Assembly (NCBI GenBank): GCA_002690705.1
Contig: NZFO01000017.1
Coordinates: forward strand, 8,009-72,008
Direction of reading: 5' to 3'
Length of the DNA: 64,000 nt
Origin: Magnetovibrio sp.
Lineage (GTDB): Bacteria; Pseudomonadota; Alphaproteobacteria; Rhodospirillales; Casp-alpha2
The position numbers were made by a program, and so were the translations under genes. Of this stretch, positions 8,907 through 19,911 are shown piece after piece. The notes below the pieces were generated by a model, which did not search any database, was not told the origin of the DNA, and was given only the letters and a program-made list of their open reading frames with translations. Position 1 is the first letter of the stretch. The number at the start of each line of letters is the position of its first letter.

Positions 8907-9194
8907 ATGAAATTTCGTCCGCTGCATGACCGCGTTCTGGTCGAGCGTGTAGAGCAGGAAGACAAAACTGCTGGGGGAATAATATTACCCGATACAGCAC
9001 AGGAAAAGCCCATGGAAGGCTTGATTAAAGCCGTCGGTGGCGGTGCTAAAGCTGAAGATGGATCAGTGACTCCCTTAGATGTGAAAAAGGGTGATCGCGT
9101 ACTGTTTGGGAAATGGTCGGGTACTGAGGTCAAGGTTGACGGTGTCGATCTGTTGATCATGAAAGAGTCCGATATCATGGGCATAATCGAATAA
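8907..9194 (+). CDS. groES: Co-chaperonin GroES
   Basis: A 95-residue protein beginning [16 protein letters not shown] and containing the mobile-loop segment ([18 protein letters not shown]) and the [12 protein letters not shown] region. The start at 8907 is preceded by a strong GGAGG site (TATGGAGGAAGAGACG); an in-frame ATG 36 bases upstream lacks one and would add a foreign N-terminus. GroES forms the heptameric lid of the GroEL folding chamber in the cytoplasm. It is the first gene of the groESL operon, controlled by the promoter and CIRCE element just upstream. Confidence 0.98.
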   Translation: MKFRPLHDRVLVERVEQEDKTAGGIILPDTAQEKPMEGLIKAVGGGAKAEDGSVTPLDVKKGDRVLFGKWSGTEVKVDGVDLLIMKESDIMGIIE

Positions 9195-10853
<1,659 letters not shown>

Positions 10854-10878
10854 GTCTCACCCCTAATCGGAATAGTGT

Positions 10879-10908
10879 AAGGGCCGCTTCAAGAAGCGGC
10901 CCTTTTCG
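10879..10908 (+). terminator. Intrinsic terminator of groESL
   Basis: Arms AAGGGCCGCTTC (10879-10890) and GAAGCGGCCCTT (10893-10904) are perfectly complementary, GC-rich, and followed by a short T run, 25 bases after the groEL stop. Confidence 0.9.
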
Positions 10909-10999
10909 CTTTATACAAGTTTAATTCGAAATAAAGGCCTCTATGGGTAATCGGGTTGTGAATCACATGCGAACTGGTCATTTGGAATAGACGGCAATT

Positions 11000-12844
11000 A
11001 TGAATTTTTTTATAAACCATTTTTTTTCAGATGCTGGGCAAATTATAGCGTTGTTCTCCATTGCATTGATGTGGCTTGGCTTTTCGTTAATTGGTTCGTG
11101 CGCAAGTGGCTCAAATCGTTTGCCTGAAATTGACCATCTAATAGGCTGGTCGGTAGTTAGCGCATTATTCACTATCCTTGGTGTTTTTACGTCTCTCCCA
11201 TTTTCTATTTTGCTAACGTTTATTTGCGCCATGACACTTGTTTGCGCGTTCATAGTTTGGCGCGGAAAGAAGCAATTTGCTCCATACGGATGGTGGCGAA
11301 TTATTTTACTGGGTTTTCCTATTCTGTTGCTTGCTGCAGCTATGCGAGGTTCACAATGGGATGATTTTGGTCACTGGTTATTAATCCCTCTTTACCTAGT
11401 TGAGACGGATGCTTTTCCGTCGCTCGAAAATCCCTACACTAAGGCAGGACTCTCTGCTTATCCCTATGCGTGGCATTTCATTACTTTAATCGCTAGTCGT
11501 ATTGGCGGTCAGCTATTGGAGAGTGCAGGACCACTTTTCAATGTTCTTTTGTCCTTTGGATTTGGTGCTTTGGTTGTCCGACTGATGTTAATAGGATCCA
11601 ATTATCAAAAAAAATTGCGGATTACTTGGGGTTTAGCTTCACTGGCGATTGCAGCTACTATGCTATTAAACCCAACTTTTGTTCAAAAAATAGTCCTCAC
11701 AGCTTATGCCGAGACGTCTACGGCGGTGGCGACTGGGACCGCCGTAATTTTGGCATGGTTTATCCTTGAAGCACTGATTAACCGTGAAAAGAGAGATGCC
11801 CGGCGTTTGGCACTGGCCTTGGGTATGATTTTGGCGCTTTTGGTCAATTTAAAGCAGGCGACGCTAATTTTGGCGATTCTTGTGGTTACAGGGATGGCTA
11901 TAACAGGACTGAGACAACGCTCTATTAGAAAAAGTGACCTGATTTCGCTGTTCCCAATTATCGTGGTACCAGCGGTAATCATATATTTAACGTGGAGATA
12001 CCACGTAAATACTGAACTGGTTGGGCAAGAACTATCTATCCGAAGCTACGATGAATGGCTACTTAATTACATACCAGATATAATTAGCAAAATGCTCTCC
12101 GTGCTAACAAAAAAAGGTTATTATCTTATTCTTTCAGTCGTGATGGTACTGTGTGGTATTTATGGATTTTTTCGCGCTGAAAAGCCACTTCATCGGTTTG
12201 CTGCGATAGCGACTATGGTGTTTCTTGGATATAATAGCTTTTTATTATTTGCGTATGTGGCAAGTTTTGGAAAGTATGATGCGTTGAGAGCGGCATCTTT
12301 TTGGCGTTATAATATGCATTTGGGAATGATGGTTGTGGCATTTTCTGCATATGGTTTGGGAGTGTTGTGGCTTCAGCACTCTAGTAAGAGGTTCAGACTT
12401 AGGCGTTGGGCACCAGTGTCAATCATTTTAGTTTCAATTGCTCCATTTGTATTTGCTGAAAAACTTCGCTTCGATAAAGCACCGTGGGTTGTGTACTTTC
12501 GCTCTGTTGGTGCCGAGGTTGCGACAATTGTTCAGCCAGAGGACAAGGTATTTGTTGCGGACCCCAGAGGCTCAGGGGAATCTGCCGTAATCGCGTCTTT
12601 TGAACTGGGACTTCACCCGGGATACTCGGGTTACGTCTCTGCTTTTTTTCCCGAAAAACTCGAATCTTTGCGATCGGGAATCGCGCAAGAGAATGTCAAT
12701 CTAGTTCTGCTTCACAGCACTCACAACGGATACGCAGATATTTTTGGGACCAATATACCGGCTAATAAATCGATGCTTCTACGCCGAGGTTTGGACGATT
12801 CTTGGCGTATAATAAAACGTTGGGATCATCCAACATATAATTGA
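11000..12844 (+). CDS. Polytopic membrane protein, possibly a GT-C type glycosyltransferase
   Basis: A 614-residue protein that I do not recognise as a named family. It has roughly a dozen hydrophobic segments spread from residue 10 to about 480 and a soluble C-terminal portion. After the third or fourth helix comes GSQWDDFGHW (residues 117-126), an Asp-Asp/His motif in a presumed periplasmic loop, followed by SAYPYAWHF. A loop with paired acidic residues after an early helix is what GT-C enzymes use to bind a lipid-linked sugar, so a glycosyltransferase role is a guess. The C-terminal domain contains VFVADPRGSGESAV and LVLLHSTHNGY, resembling the soluble tails of GT39-like proteins. It is monocistronic, downstream of the groEL terminator, with a weak ribosome site. 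Confidence 0.55.
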   Translation: MNFFINHFFSDAGQIIALFSIALMWLGFSLIGSCASGSNRLPEIDHLIGWSVVSALFTILGVFTSLPFSILLTFICAMTLVCAFIVWRGKKQFAPYGWWRIILLGFPILLLAAAMRGSQWDDFGHWLLIPLYLVETDAFPSLENPYTKAGLSAYPYAWHFITLIASRIGGQLLESAGPLFNVLLSFGFGALVVRLMLIGSNYQKKLRITWGLASLAIAATMLLNPTFVQKIVLTAYAETSTAVATGTAVILAWFILEALINREKRDARRLALALGMILALLVNLKQATLILAILVVTGMAITGLRQRSIRKSDLISLFPIIVVPAVIIYLTWRYHVNTELVGQELSIRSYDEWLLNYIPDIISKMLSVLTKKGYYLILSVVMVLCGIYGFFRAEKPLHRFAAIATMVFLGYNSFLLFAYVASFGKYDALRAASFWRYNMHLGMMVVAFSAYGLGVLWLQHSSKRFRLRRWAPVSIILVSIAPFVFAEKLRFDKAPWVVYFRSVGAEVATIVQPEDKVFVADPRGSGESAVIASFELGLHPGYSGYVSAFFPEKLESLRSGIAQENVNLVLLHSTHNGYADIFGTNIPANKSMLLRRGLDDSWRIIKRWDHPTYN

Positions 12845-13402
12845 TTATCAATCTCTTGTATGAATGACTTTAACTAAGCCTGCTTGCGCTCAGTCGTCCT
12901 GACCAACTCCTGTCTGTTGGTTATAGAGGTTGCGGTTTACGTTTGTAACTGGGCACTTAATGTTGAGTTTGACTTTCAACACGAAAACTTGAGCCTTTTG
13001 TTCCTTGCGGGGTGGTTTGGGGGCGAGTCTCAACCGCTTCATCAATCATCTGCTGACTATACACTCAAATAACTTTGGCCGAGAACAGGTACCGCGCGCT
13101 GATTTTTAAGGGGCCCTATAATTCAGAAGGCGCCCTATAATTCAGCAAGCGGTTTTTTGCCGCTAAACCTGATCCAGAAACCAAGCAATGGCTGCTGATG
13201 GGTATCGTTGCACCAGTCGCTCCTAATTTTTACGCCGGAGGCCCCCTCTTATGCCGGGTGTAACTAATTTAATAAGTGATCCAAAAAATCCTGTTATGAA
13301 ATTTCTTTAGATTTTACAATGCTTGCAGGAAGAAAAGAAAATTCAAATAGCTTAACCTCAACGGTTGATCTGAACTAATAGTCTAATCTTTTGGGAGCCT
13401 AC
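12845..13402. other. Long intergenic region, probably with a coding remnant
   Basis: No supported gene. The stretch holds the short tandem repeat at 13113-13145. Immediately after it, a frame open from 13141 to a TAA at 13261-13263 reads FSKRFFAAKPDPETKQW then LLMGIVAPVAPNFYAGG. It looks protein-like but has no start or ribosome site, so it may be the decayed end of a lost gene. Confidence 0.35.
13113..13145 (+). repeat. Two tandem copies of a 14-base sequence, 19-base period
   Basis: GCCCTATAATTCAG occurs at 13113-13126 and again at 13132-13145. Flanks are partly shared too. Each copy contains TATAAT, so this could be a duplicated promoter element or a paired operator, or a replication-slippage duplication. 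Confidence 0.6.
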
Positions 13403-14350
13403 ATGGGGCCTATTTTTGATATTGTCTTACCAATATTTGTAATCATCCTGACCGGCTATATTGCCGGTAGGTGTGGTCTCTTGAACGAGTCTGGTTCTGA
13501 AGCATTAAATAGGTTTGTATATTATGTGGCGTTACCCATTATGTTGTTTTCGACCATGGCTGTGGTCGATCCACAAACTATTTTTAATTGGCCATTCTTA
13601 GCGGCCTACTTGGGTGGTGGTTTGATCACCTTTTTAATTTCAATTGTGGCATCACGGCTGATATTCCGGAATCCAAGGACAGAAACCTCATTGTTTGGAT
13701 TGTCGGGTATTTTCGGTAATACAGGATACATGGGTATTCCTTTAGTATATGTGGCCTTTGGCGAAAATGGGCAGACGCTGGCCGTGATCGCGACTGTGTC
13801 GCAGGGTGTTTTTATGATTCCCATCATTCTAATAATGCTTGAGAGTGGTCGAAACAATAAGACACGTAGTCGTTCTATTCGTTTTGGCGTGATTGCTCGC
13901 GTGGTCGCATTTAACCCGCTTATTTTGGCGCCTGTTTTGGGTATTCTATGGTCTGTGACTGGTATGGCGCTGCCCCCACCCATTAAGACCTTTTGCTCGA
14001 TTCTCGGGCCTGCGGCGGGGCCTTGCGCACTGTTCGCTTTGGGGCTGTTCATGGTTGGGAAGCCGGTATCAGAGGGAATGGCAGAGGTTAGCATTATGGT
14101 TGTCTTGAAGTTAATAATTTACCCTGTTTCAGTTGGAGTAATGGCTTATGGATATTTAGATTTGCCTCCACTAACTGCAGCCGTAGCAGTGCTGCTTGCG
14201 GCACTCCCTACCGGGGCTAATTGTTTTGTTTTGGCACAAAACTATAGAGTTTTTGTGCACCGGGCTTCATCAGTTATTCTAGTTTCAACAGCAGTTGCAG
14301 TTCTCACGGTATCTCTATTATTCGCTTCTCCTTACTTTCAGATCCGTTGA
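13403..14350 (+). CDS. AEC (auxin efflux carrier) family transporter
   Basis: A 315-residue inner-membrane protein starting MGPIFDIVLPIFVIILTGYI. The ATG at 13403 follows GGGAG at 5 bases spacing and is preferred over a TTG 12 bases upstream. About ten hydrophobic helices are visible in the 5+5 arrangement of the family, with the conserved NRFVYYVALPIMLF and GNTGYMGIPLVYVAFG stretches of the N-terminal half. Bacterial AEC proteins export or take up small organic acids such as malate or malonate; the substrate is not predictable here. It stands alone and converges on the dinG-like gene. Confidence 0.9.
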   Translation: MGPIFDIVLPIFVIILTGYIAGRCGLLNESGSEALNRFVYYVALPIMLFSTMAVVDPQTIFNWPFLAAYLGGGLITFLISIVASRLIFRNPRTETSLFGLSGIFGNTGYMGIPLVYVAFGENGQTLAVIATVSQGVFMIPIILIMLESGRNNKTRSRSIRFGVIARVVAFNPLILAPVLGILWSVTGMALPPPIKTFCSILGPAAGPCALFALGLFMVGKPVSEGMAEVSIMVVLKLIIYPVSVGVMAYGYLDLPPLTAAVAVLLAALPTGANCFVLAQNYRVFVHRASSVILVSTAVAVLTVSLLFASPYFQIR

Positions 14351-14415
14351 TATCCTCATAACCAACCCTTAAAAGACACAGATATTAATGGACGTTGGAA
14401 TATTTTGTACCTCGG

Positions 14416-17214
14416 TCACTCGGTGTCTATGGTGAGGAAACTCCGAACCTTGGTTACAGCCTCAGCTAGTCCCATTCGGTGCAATTCTACCCCCTCTGGA
14501 AACGCATCGCCCATTCGGGTTGGCATGGCACGGTCAAGTAATACAAAAATTCCTTTATCTGTAGCCCGGCGAATAAGACGCCCGTAAGCTTGTTTGAGTT
14601 TTAATCGCGCGAGGAGTTCATCGTAAGCGCGGCCACCAAATTCTCTCTTTCGGGCTTTATGAATTAGTGAAGGGCGAGGCCAAGGAACCCGGTCAAATAC
14701 AATCAGTCGCAGAGATTGGCCCGGAATATCGACACCATCTCGAACCGCATCCGTGCCGAGCAAACATGTATTTTCCTCAGCTCGGAAGATATCAATCAAT
14801 GTTCCAGCATCCATAGCTTCAATGTGTTGAGCCAAGAGTTTGATGTTTGCCTCTTCCATTTGAACTGCAATCCGGTGATAAACAGCTTGCAGGCGATGAA
14901 TAGCTGTAAACAAACCGAGGCCGCCACCGCCCGCAGCTATGAATAATTCTCGATATGCAGCAGCAGTTTGTGATGTATCATTTCGACCGACGTCATTTAC
15001 TACGAGCACTTGTGTCTGTGCCGCATAATTAAAAGGTGAAGGATGGGCGGATTGTAAGAGCGCTACTGGCAGGTGTCGTGCGCCAGTCCGTGTTTCTGCC
15101 CCAGACCAAGCTATCTCATCGTTATCCGCTGTGCGGTCACGAAGTGTGGCCGATGTAATTAGCACACCATGTGCGGGAGCAAAAACGAACTCTGAAAGAG
15201 GTTGTGTTGGGTCTAGCCAGTGACGGCGATAACCTATATCAAAATCCTGACCGTCTATACGTTGCACGGCAAACCAATCAACGAATTCTGTTGGTGTTTC
15301 GCCGTTCAGCCCATACAGCATGGATTTCCATACCCTGATTGGGATTAGACAACGCCACCTTATACTCTGCATAATATTTACAATACGTCCCCGTGTCAGG
15401 CTATCAAGAGTGTCGGCATCGCTATCCAATCTCTCATTCAAACACGCGATGAGCTTTTCGAGTGGTTTCTCGAGCCCTTGAAGTGCTATCCTTAGTTTTT
15501 CCGCAGCCGAGATAAGGCCTGGCACATGAGGATGAACCCCTGTCTCGAGGTCGTAATAGCTATCAACGTTTGGGTCTCGTGCATAAACTTGTTGGCGAAC
15601 TAAGCTTAAAAAAGCCTCTATTGGCCCTGCAGGATTACCAGTGCTAATCCGAATCTCCCAGCCCTGACGCGGGAATAAACGAGCGTGTTTTAGCGCGTCA
15701 TCGAGTAATTCCCGAGCTTTAGTGTCGTTTGCGATTAAATCGATAACCCGCGCTCTAAGACCACGGGCGCCGCGCTTCGAGCTGCCTTCCGCGCCAATAA
15801 GCCAACCACGGATGTCTGCTGCTTCGCGCCCTGATAAATTTGCTGCAAAGGCGTTATCAGAGGCGTCAAATAACTGATGACCTTCATCAAAAATATAACG
15901 CGTTGGAATATTATTAGGGTTAAATTGGTCGTGTGTGGACCCAGCCCCCCCCATAGCGGCCTGTACGAGAACTAATGCATGATTTGCAATGACTAGATCA
16001 GCGCGATTGGTCCGGCGCTGAGTGTGTTCTATGAAACACCGTCGGTAGTGATCGCATGCGGAGAAGATACATTCACCACGGGTATCTGTTAAACTCGTGG
16101 TTAATTGATGCCCAAAAATATCTGTGAGCCATGCAGGAAAATCGCCGCCCAGCATATCACCGTCACGACTGGCTGCTGCCCATCGCGCCACGAGAGAGAG
16201 CACAATCGCATTGTTATTGTTGTCAACCGGTAAACTGGAACTAGATATACGCTCAATAGCCTCGGCTAAATTTAAGAGGCACAGATAATTTTCGCGGCCT
16301 TTGCGTATAACGACTTTAGCCTCTTTTTCTTCTGATGTTAGGTAAAGTCTGTCGAGCTCAGTATTCAGTTGACGTTGCAAGTTGCGAGTGTAGGTGCTGA
16401 TCCAAACGGCTCCGTCATTCTGCTCGGCCCACAAGCTGGCTGGCGCAACATAACCTAATGTTTTTCCAATGCCGGTGCCCGCCTCGGCTAAAACTAGATT
16501 GGGTGCTTCACTTTGATTGCGAGGGCTAAACGCATGTGTGCAGGTATCTACATATGAGAGTTGTTCTTTTCGATCTTCGGCGTTCGGTCCCAAAAGTTTG
16601 ATAAGCCGCTTACGGGCTGCTGCGGATGAGACCGAGTGGTGCTCGGATGATGTTTCAAGAACTTCGTCTTCCCACTCGGGCAAACTCTGCCATACCCGAA
16701 GGGCGTCTGATTTATTGCGAGGGTCTAGGTTCCTAGGATGTCCAAGCGCTGACAGCACGGATGATCCCCATGCCCATCCTTTTAATGTCATAAATTCCGC
16801 CTGACTTCCGGAAATTTGAGCGGCCTCAGGATCTACACTCGCTAACTCGGCTAACTGCGAGTGCAACATATATGCAGCTGCTAAAAGGCTCTCTGCTTCG
16901 TCCTCGGTTGTATTCGGTAGAGGAAGCCCAAGGTATTCCGCTAAGCCCAAAGACGTGGGTATTGTAAATCGGGCTGGGTGAACAAAGGCGAATAGTTCCA
17001 AGATATCTGCGGCTATAAAAGGTGGAGTACTCAAACGGCGTTCTGCGGCTCGCGAATGACATATTATTGGGCAAACTCCGGCAGCCAGACGTCTAGCGGT
17101 CTCTCCCGCATTCAGTGTCTCTATTTCACCGTCAAGAGTTAGCCAAGTGCTCTGGCGAGAGCCAACAACAACCGATGGTCTAATGGGGAGCTTAATTTTA
17201 GAACGCCCAGTCAT
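14416..17214 (-). CDS. dinG: DinG-type ATP-dependent DNA helicase
   Basis: A 932-residue superfamily 2 helicase of the XPD/DinG group. From the ATG at 17214 the Walker A box EAGTGIGKT is at ~244-252, the DEGH box at ~443-446, then LITSATLRD, RDGVDIPG and the motif VI stretch QAYGRLIRRATDKG. Four cysteines between the Walker boxes (about 312, 382, 387 and 393; pattern C-x4-C-x5-C for the last three) match the 4Fe-4S cluster ligands of the family. It unwinds DNA, D-loops and R-loops 5'-3'. The first ~240 residues are a divergent N-terminal domain typical of the alphaproteobacterial form, without an obvious exonuclease motif. The frame extends 30 codons further upstream, but that part has no family character. 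Confidence 0.9.
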   Translation of the reverse strand: MTGRSKIKLPIRPSVVVGSRQSTWLTLDGEIETLNAGETARRLAAGVCPIICHSRAAERRLSTPPFIAADILELFAFVHPARFTIPTSLGLAEYLGLPLPNTTEDEAESLLAAAYMLHSQLAELASVDPEAAQISGSQAEFMTLKGWAWGSSVLSALGHPRNLDPRNKSDALRVWQSLPEWEDEVLETSSEHHSVSSAAARKRLIKLLGPNAEDRKEQLSYVDTCTHAFSPRNQSEAPNLVLAEAGTGIGKTLGYVAPASLWAEQNDGAVWISTYTRNLQRQLNTELDRLYLTSEEKEAKVVIRKGRENYLCLLNLAEAIERISSSSLPVDNNNNAIVLSLVARWAAASRDGDMLGGDFPAWLTDIFGHQLTTSLTDTRGECIFSACDHYRRCFIEHTQRRTNRADLVIANHALVLVQAAMGGAGSTHDQFNPNNIPTRYIFDEGHQLFDASDNAFAANLSGREAADIRGWLIGAEGSSKRGARGLRARVIDLIANDTKARELLDDALKHARLFPRQGWEIRISTGNPAGPIEAFLSLVRQQVYARDPNVDSYYDLETGVHPHVPGLISAAEKLRIALQGLEKPLEKLIACLNERLDSDADTLDSLTRGRIVNIMQSIRWRCLIPIRVWKSMLYGLNGETPTEFVDWFAVQRIDGQDFDIGYRRHWLDPTQPLSEFVFAPAHGVLITSATLRDRTADNDEIAWSGAETRTGARHLPVALLQSAHPSPFNYAAQTQVLVVNDVGRNDTSQTAAAYRELFIAAGGGGLGLFTAIHRLQAVYHRIAVQMEEANIKLLAQHIEAMDAGTLIDIFRAEENTCLLGTDAVRDGVDIPGQSLRLIVFDRVPWPRPSLIHKARKREFGGRAYDELLARLKLKQAYGRLIRRATDKGIFVLLDRAMPTRMGDAFPEGVELHRMGLAEAVTKVRSFLTIDTE

Positions 17215-17760
17215 GCATCTGAGTATTACCGGGCGGATGGCTGGGTCAAGGCTGCATTGATTGATTTTGCAATAAGCGTGGCAATAACTAAGAAATAAAT
17301 ACACTGGCTACGAATATTAGGCGGTGTTTGCATGATCTTTAGATTGATTATTTTGACCGAATCCGACTGTTTGTTGATACTGTAAGTTCAACTAACTCAA
17401 CAAAGTTATGAAATGTACTGAATTTTAAAATAATATAGAAGATTGATTAAGTAGCGCAGGTGGGTGAAATTTTTATACTAAGTTTGTCGGGTTGAGACAC
17501 TCGTATTTTAATAGACAATACACTGTGATAACGTTTAACAATAGCCTGTAAACCCCACGTGAGCCCTCAATGGGTAACCATCACAATCAATCGTATTTTT
17601 ATTAGCGCAGAGATCAGTTATTGGTAACTTGGCCGACTATTAAGTCTAATTTTTTAGATTTTTATGAAGTTTCCGACTCAACACTTGAAGATTCCGAAGA
17701 GTGAGCCTACTTACGACATTGCATAAGCCTCTCTGTCACCCGTTGGAGTTAAATCAATCA
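17215..17760. other. Divergent intergenic region
   Basis: This 546-base AT-rich gap lies between the dinG-like start and the small gene that follows. It must contain both promoters. I see no ribosome-site-backed frame and no strong hairpin. Confidence 0.35.
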
Positions 17761-17970
17761 GTGTTAAAGAAAAATAAAAAGTCCGTAGATATTGGAGACA
17801 GATTTGTAAAGACCGATGATCCAACTACTGTATGGGTTGTCGCTGGTCACGGGGCACCGATTTCTGCTCTTCCTCATTTTCAAGTTACACGCGAGGATTC
17901 TAGTAATCGGGTGCGAACCTTGTCGGAACAGGTTTTATTGGACCCGGATTTCTATCAACGCATAAAGTAG
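17761..17970 (+). CDS. Small conserved-looking hypothetical protein
   Basis: A small protein of about 69 residues from GTG 17761, or 89 residues if read from the GTG at 17701. A GGAG lies 12 bases ahead of the inner GTG. The core VDIGDRFVKTDDPTTVWVV followed by FQVTREDSSNRVRTLSE and LLDPDFYQRI resembles short alphaproteobacterial proteins of unknown function that pair a 'G-x-x-F ... W-x-V' strand with an 'R-x-x-T-x-S-x-x-x-L-x-D' end. I recall the pattern but no function. It is likely cytoplasmic, with no signal peptide or helix. No operon partner is evident. Confidence 0.55.
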   Translation: MLKKNKKSVDIGDRFVKTDDPTTVWVVAGHGAPISALPHFQVTREDSSNRVRTLSEQVLLDPDFYQRIK

Positions 17971-18139
17971 CGGCGTCTCTCACTTTGATTGCTTGTGTAC
18001 GTCCTTAAACGTCTGGAGATTAGTTCCCTTTCGATCTTTACGCGTAGGGACAGTGATTCAGCTTATTTAGCTCGGGGCCATCATAATTGGAGCAATGGAT
18101 AACAAATAAAATACTTTGCTTTGTTTTCAGGTAGTGATA

Positions 18140-18167
18140 GATAGCCATTGGAACAATGGTACCTATC
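18140..18167. repeat. Inverted repeat upstream of the mlaC-like gene
   Basis: CCATTG (18145-18150) and CAATGG (18154-18159) form a perfect hairpin with a GAA loop, extended by outer arms GATAG and CTATC across a 3-base bulge. A related AATTGGAGCAATGG lies about 50 bases upstream. No T tract follows, so it is not a terminator; it may be an operator. Confidence 0.4.
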
Positions 18168-18285
18168 TCAAAGTGAAGGTTCGTGACGAGGCCTAGGTTT
18201 TGCCCTAGCCCTAGCCAAAGATAATTGAATAGCTCAACGGCGTAGTAACGTCGGTGCAGGGTTTTTGTCTCGGGGATCAGCTTAC

Positions 18286-18915
18286 ATGTTTTTTCGGCGT
18301 TGTGCTTTAGGTCCTATTTTACTTGTCTTCAGCTGTTCTGTTCTAGTCAACGCGGTGGTGGCAGATAACCATGGTGATAAGTCTGCTTATTTCATTCGCT
18401 CGCTAGCTGAAAATGCCATTAATTTTGCCACCGATCTAGATACACCAAGACCAAAACGGATTGAGAAGTTTCGAGAGATGGTCAATGAAAGTTTTGCCAT
18501 TCGGTCGCTTGCGAAACGTGCACTTGGTCGTTATTGGCGGCTTGCAAGTGAGAATCAAAAAAGACGTTATCTGGACTTGTTCGAGGATTTGATGGTTGTA
18601 ACCTATTTTGACCGTCTCTCTGCCTATGCTGGCGGAGAGCTTGATGTCTTAAGTGTGCGCATGGATGATAACTTCATCTCGACCGTGTTTTCCCATGTTC
18701 GTAGTAGGTCTGACGCTAAGGCCGTTCGAACGGAATGGGTTGTGGGCACCAATGGAGCAATTTCAAAAATTTTAGACGTCAAAATAGAGGGCGTTTCTAT
18801 GGCTCAAACGCTGCATGCAGACTTTGGCTCTATCATTCGGCGAGGTAAACAAGGAATAGCAGATTTACTGTACGAGTTGGAAAGAAAAACCTTGGCATTA
18901 AGGGTTGAAAATTGA
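18286..18915 (+). CDS. mlaC: MlaC/Ttg2D-family periplasmic phospholipid-binding protein
   Basis: A 209-residue exported protein. The ATG at 18286 has a GGGGA 9 bases upstream. MFFRRCALGPILLVFSCSV and following residues form a signal peptide probably cleaved after VVA. The mature part carries the family pattern RIEKFREMVNESFAIRSLAK, ALGRYWRLASENQKRRYLDL and a C-terminal VSMAQTLHADFGSIIRR. MlaC shuttles phospholipids between outer and inner membrane complexes; HpnM of hopanoid clusters is a close relative. No mlaD, mlaE or mlaF is nearby, so it is an orphan and the exact partner is open. The nitronate monooxygenase gene follows after 39 bases. Confidence 0.85.
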   Translation: MFFRRCALGPILLVFSCSVLVNAVVADNHGDKSAYFIRSLAENAINFATDLDTPRPKRIEKFREMVNESFAIRSLAKRALGRYWRLASENQKRRYLDLFEDLMVVTYFDRLSAYAGGELDVLSVRMDDNFISTVFSHVRSRSDAKAVRTEWVVGTNGAISKILDVKIEGVSMAQTLHADFGSIIRRGKQGIADLLYELERKTLALRVEN

Positions 18916-18954
18916 TTGCTCATATACGAATCGGAAATTACTACTGGAAAATTA

Positions 18955-19911
18955 ATGGTTAAACCGCTCATTAATATAGAAATTTTGCGCGACCAGATGG
19001 CATTACCCATTATTGTCGCCCCAATGTACATTGTTTCTGAACCTCGTTTGGTGGTAGCTGCTTGTCAAGCGGGTATTGTGGGGTCGTTTCCGGCGGCTAA
19101 TGCAAACCACACGAAAGTTGGACTAGACGGCTGGCTCTCGGAGATTGAGGGTCGAACAGCACTTCTTAGGTCGAATGGAGCATTTATTGCTCCATTTGGA
19201 GTCAACCTAATTGTGCATAAATCAAACGATAACTTAAATCGAGATCTTGGGATTTTGGCTGAACATCGCGTCCCTTTGGTTATCACCAGTGTGGGGGCTC
19301 CTGGTGATATTGCAAAAACTGTACACGAATATGGTGGGCTTGTCTTTCACGATGTAACTAATATGCGACATGCAAGAAAGGCCGTCGACTCAGGTGTGGA
19401 CGGACTGATCCTTGTATGTGCCGGTGCCGGAGGGCATGCGGGAACTATAAATCCATTCGCTTTGGTTCCCGAGGCCCGTGCAGAATTCGATTTGCCATTG
19501 GTATTGTCTGGCGCAATTTCTTCCGGGCAAAGTGTGCGTGCGGCAAGAGTTCTTGGAGCTGATTTCGCATATATGGGGACGCGTTTCATTGCGACTGAAG
19601 AGGCTAATGCTGAGGATGATTATAAACGAATGATCATTGCTTCAGGTGCTTCCGACATCACTTATACACCGGAATTTTCTGGTATTCCTGCATCATATTT
19701 AACTAAGAGTATTGAAGCATCGGGGGTTGATCCTGCGGATCTACTGTTGGCTGGACAAAAAGCCAATCGAGATTATCAAACCGAGCAAGAGCGACCTAAA
19801 GCTTGGTCTGTTATTAAAAGTGCGGGACAAGGGGTCGGTTCTATTTTTGACGCTCCGAGCGTAGATACTTTAACCTCACGTCTTAAGGCCGAGTACTTCT
19901 TCACGCGCTGA
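18955..19911 (+). CDS. Nitronate monooxygenase (2-nitropropane dioxygenase-like) flavoprotein
   Basis: 318 residues from the ATG at 18955; an upstream TTG frame of 13 codons directly after the mlaC stop is less likely. The TIM-barrel FMN protein signature is clear: LPIIVAPMYIVSEPRLVVAA at the start, VCAGAGGHAG, PLVLSGAISSGQSVRAA and GADFAYMGTRFIAT. These enzymes oxidise toxic alkyl nitronates using O2; many homologues act instead as quinone reductases or have unknown substrates. It may be co-transcribed with the mlaC-like gene. The family is well determined, the substrate is not. Confidence 0.88.
   Translation: MVKPLINIEILRDQMALPIIVAPMYIVSEPRLVVAACQAGIVGSFPAANANHTKVGLDGWLSEIEGRTALLRSNGAFIAPFGVNLIVHKSNDNLNRDLGILAEHRVPLVITSVGAPGDIAKTVHEYGGLVFHDVTNMRHARKAVDSGVDGLILVCAGAGGHAGTINPFALVPEARAEFDLPLVLSGAISSGQSVRAARVLGADFAYMGTRFIATEEANAEDDYKRMIIASGASDITYTPEFSGIPASYLTKSIEASGVDPADLLLAGQKANRDYQTEQERPKAWSVIKSAGQGVGSIFDAPSVDTLTSRLKAEYFFTR

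Noticed and set aside
12884-13072. Plus-strand frame of 62 codons after the membrane protein
   Set aside because: No ribosome site, no recognisable domain, atypical Cys/Trp-rich composition; likely chance.
18180-18230. CCCTAG-type short repeat (GCCCTAGCCCTAGCC) considered as a repeat element
   Set aside because: Only two units; no array or structure.
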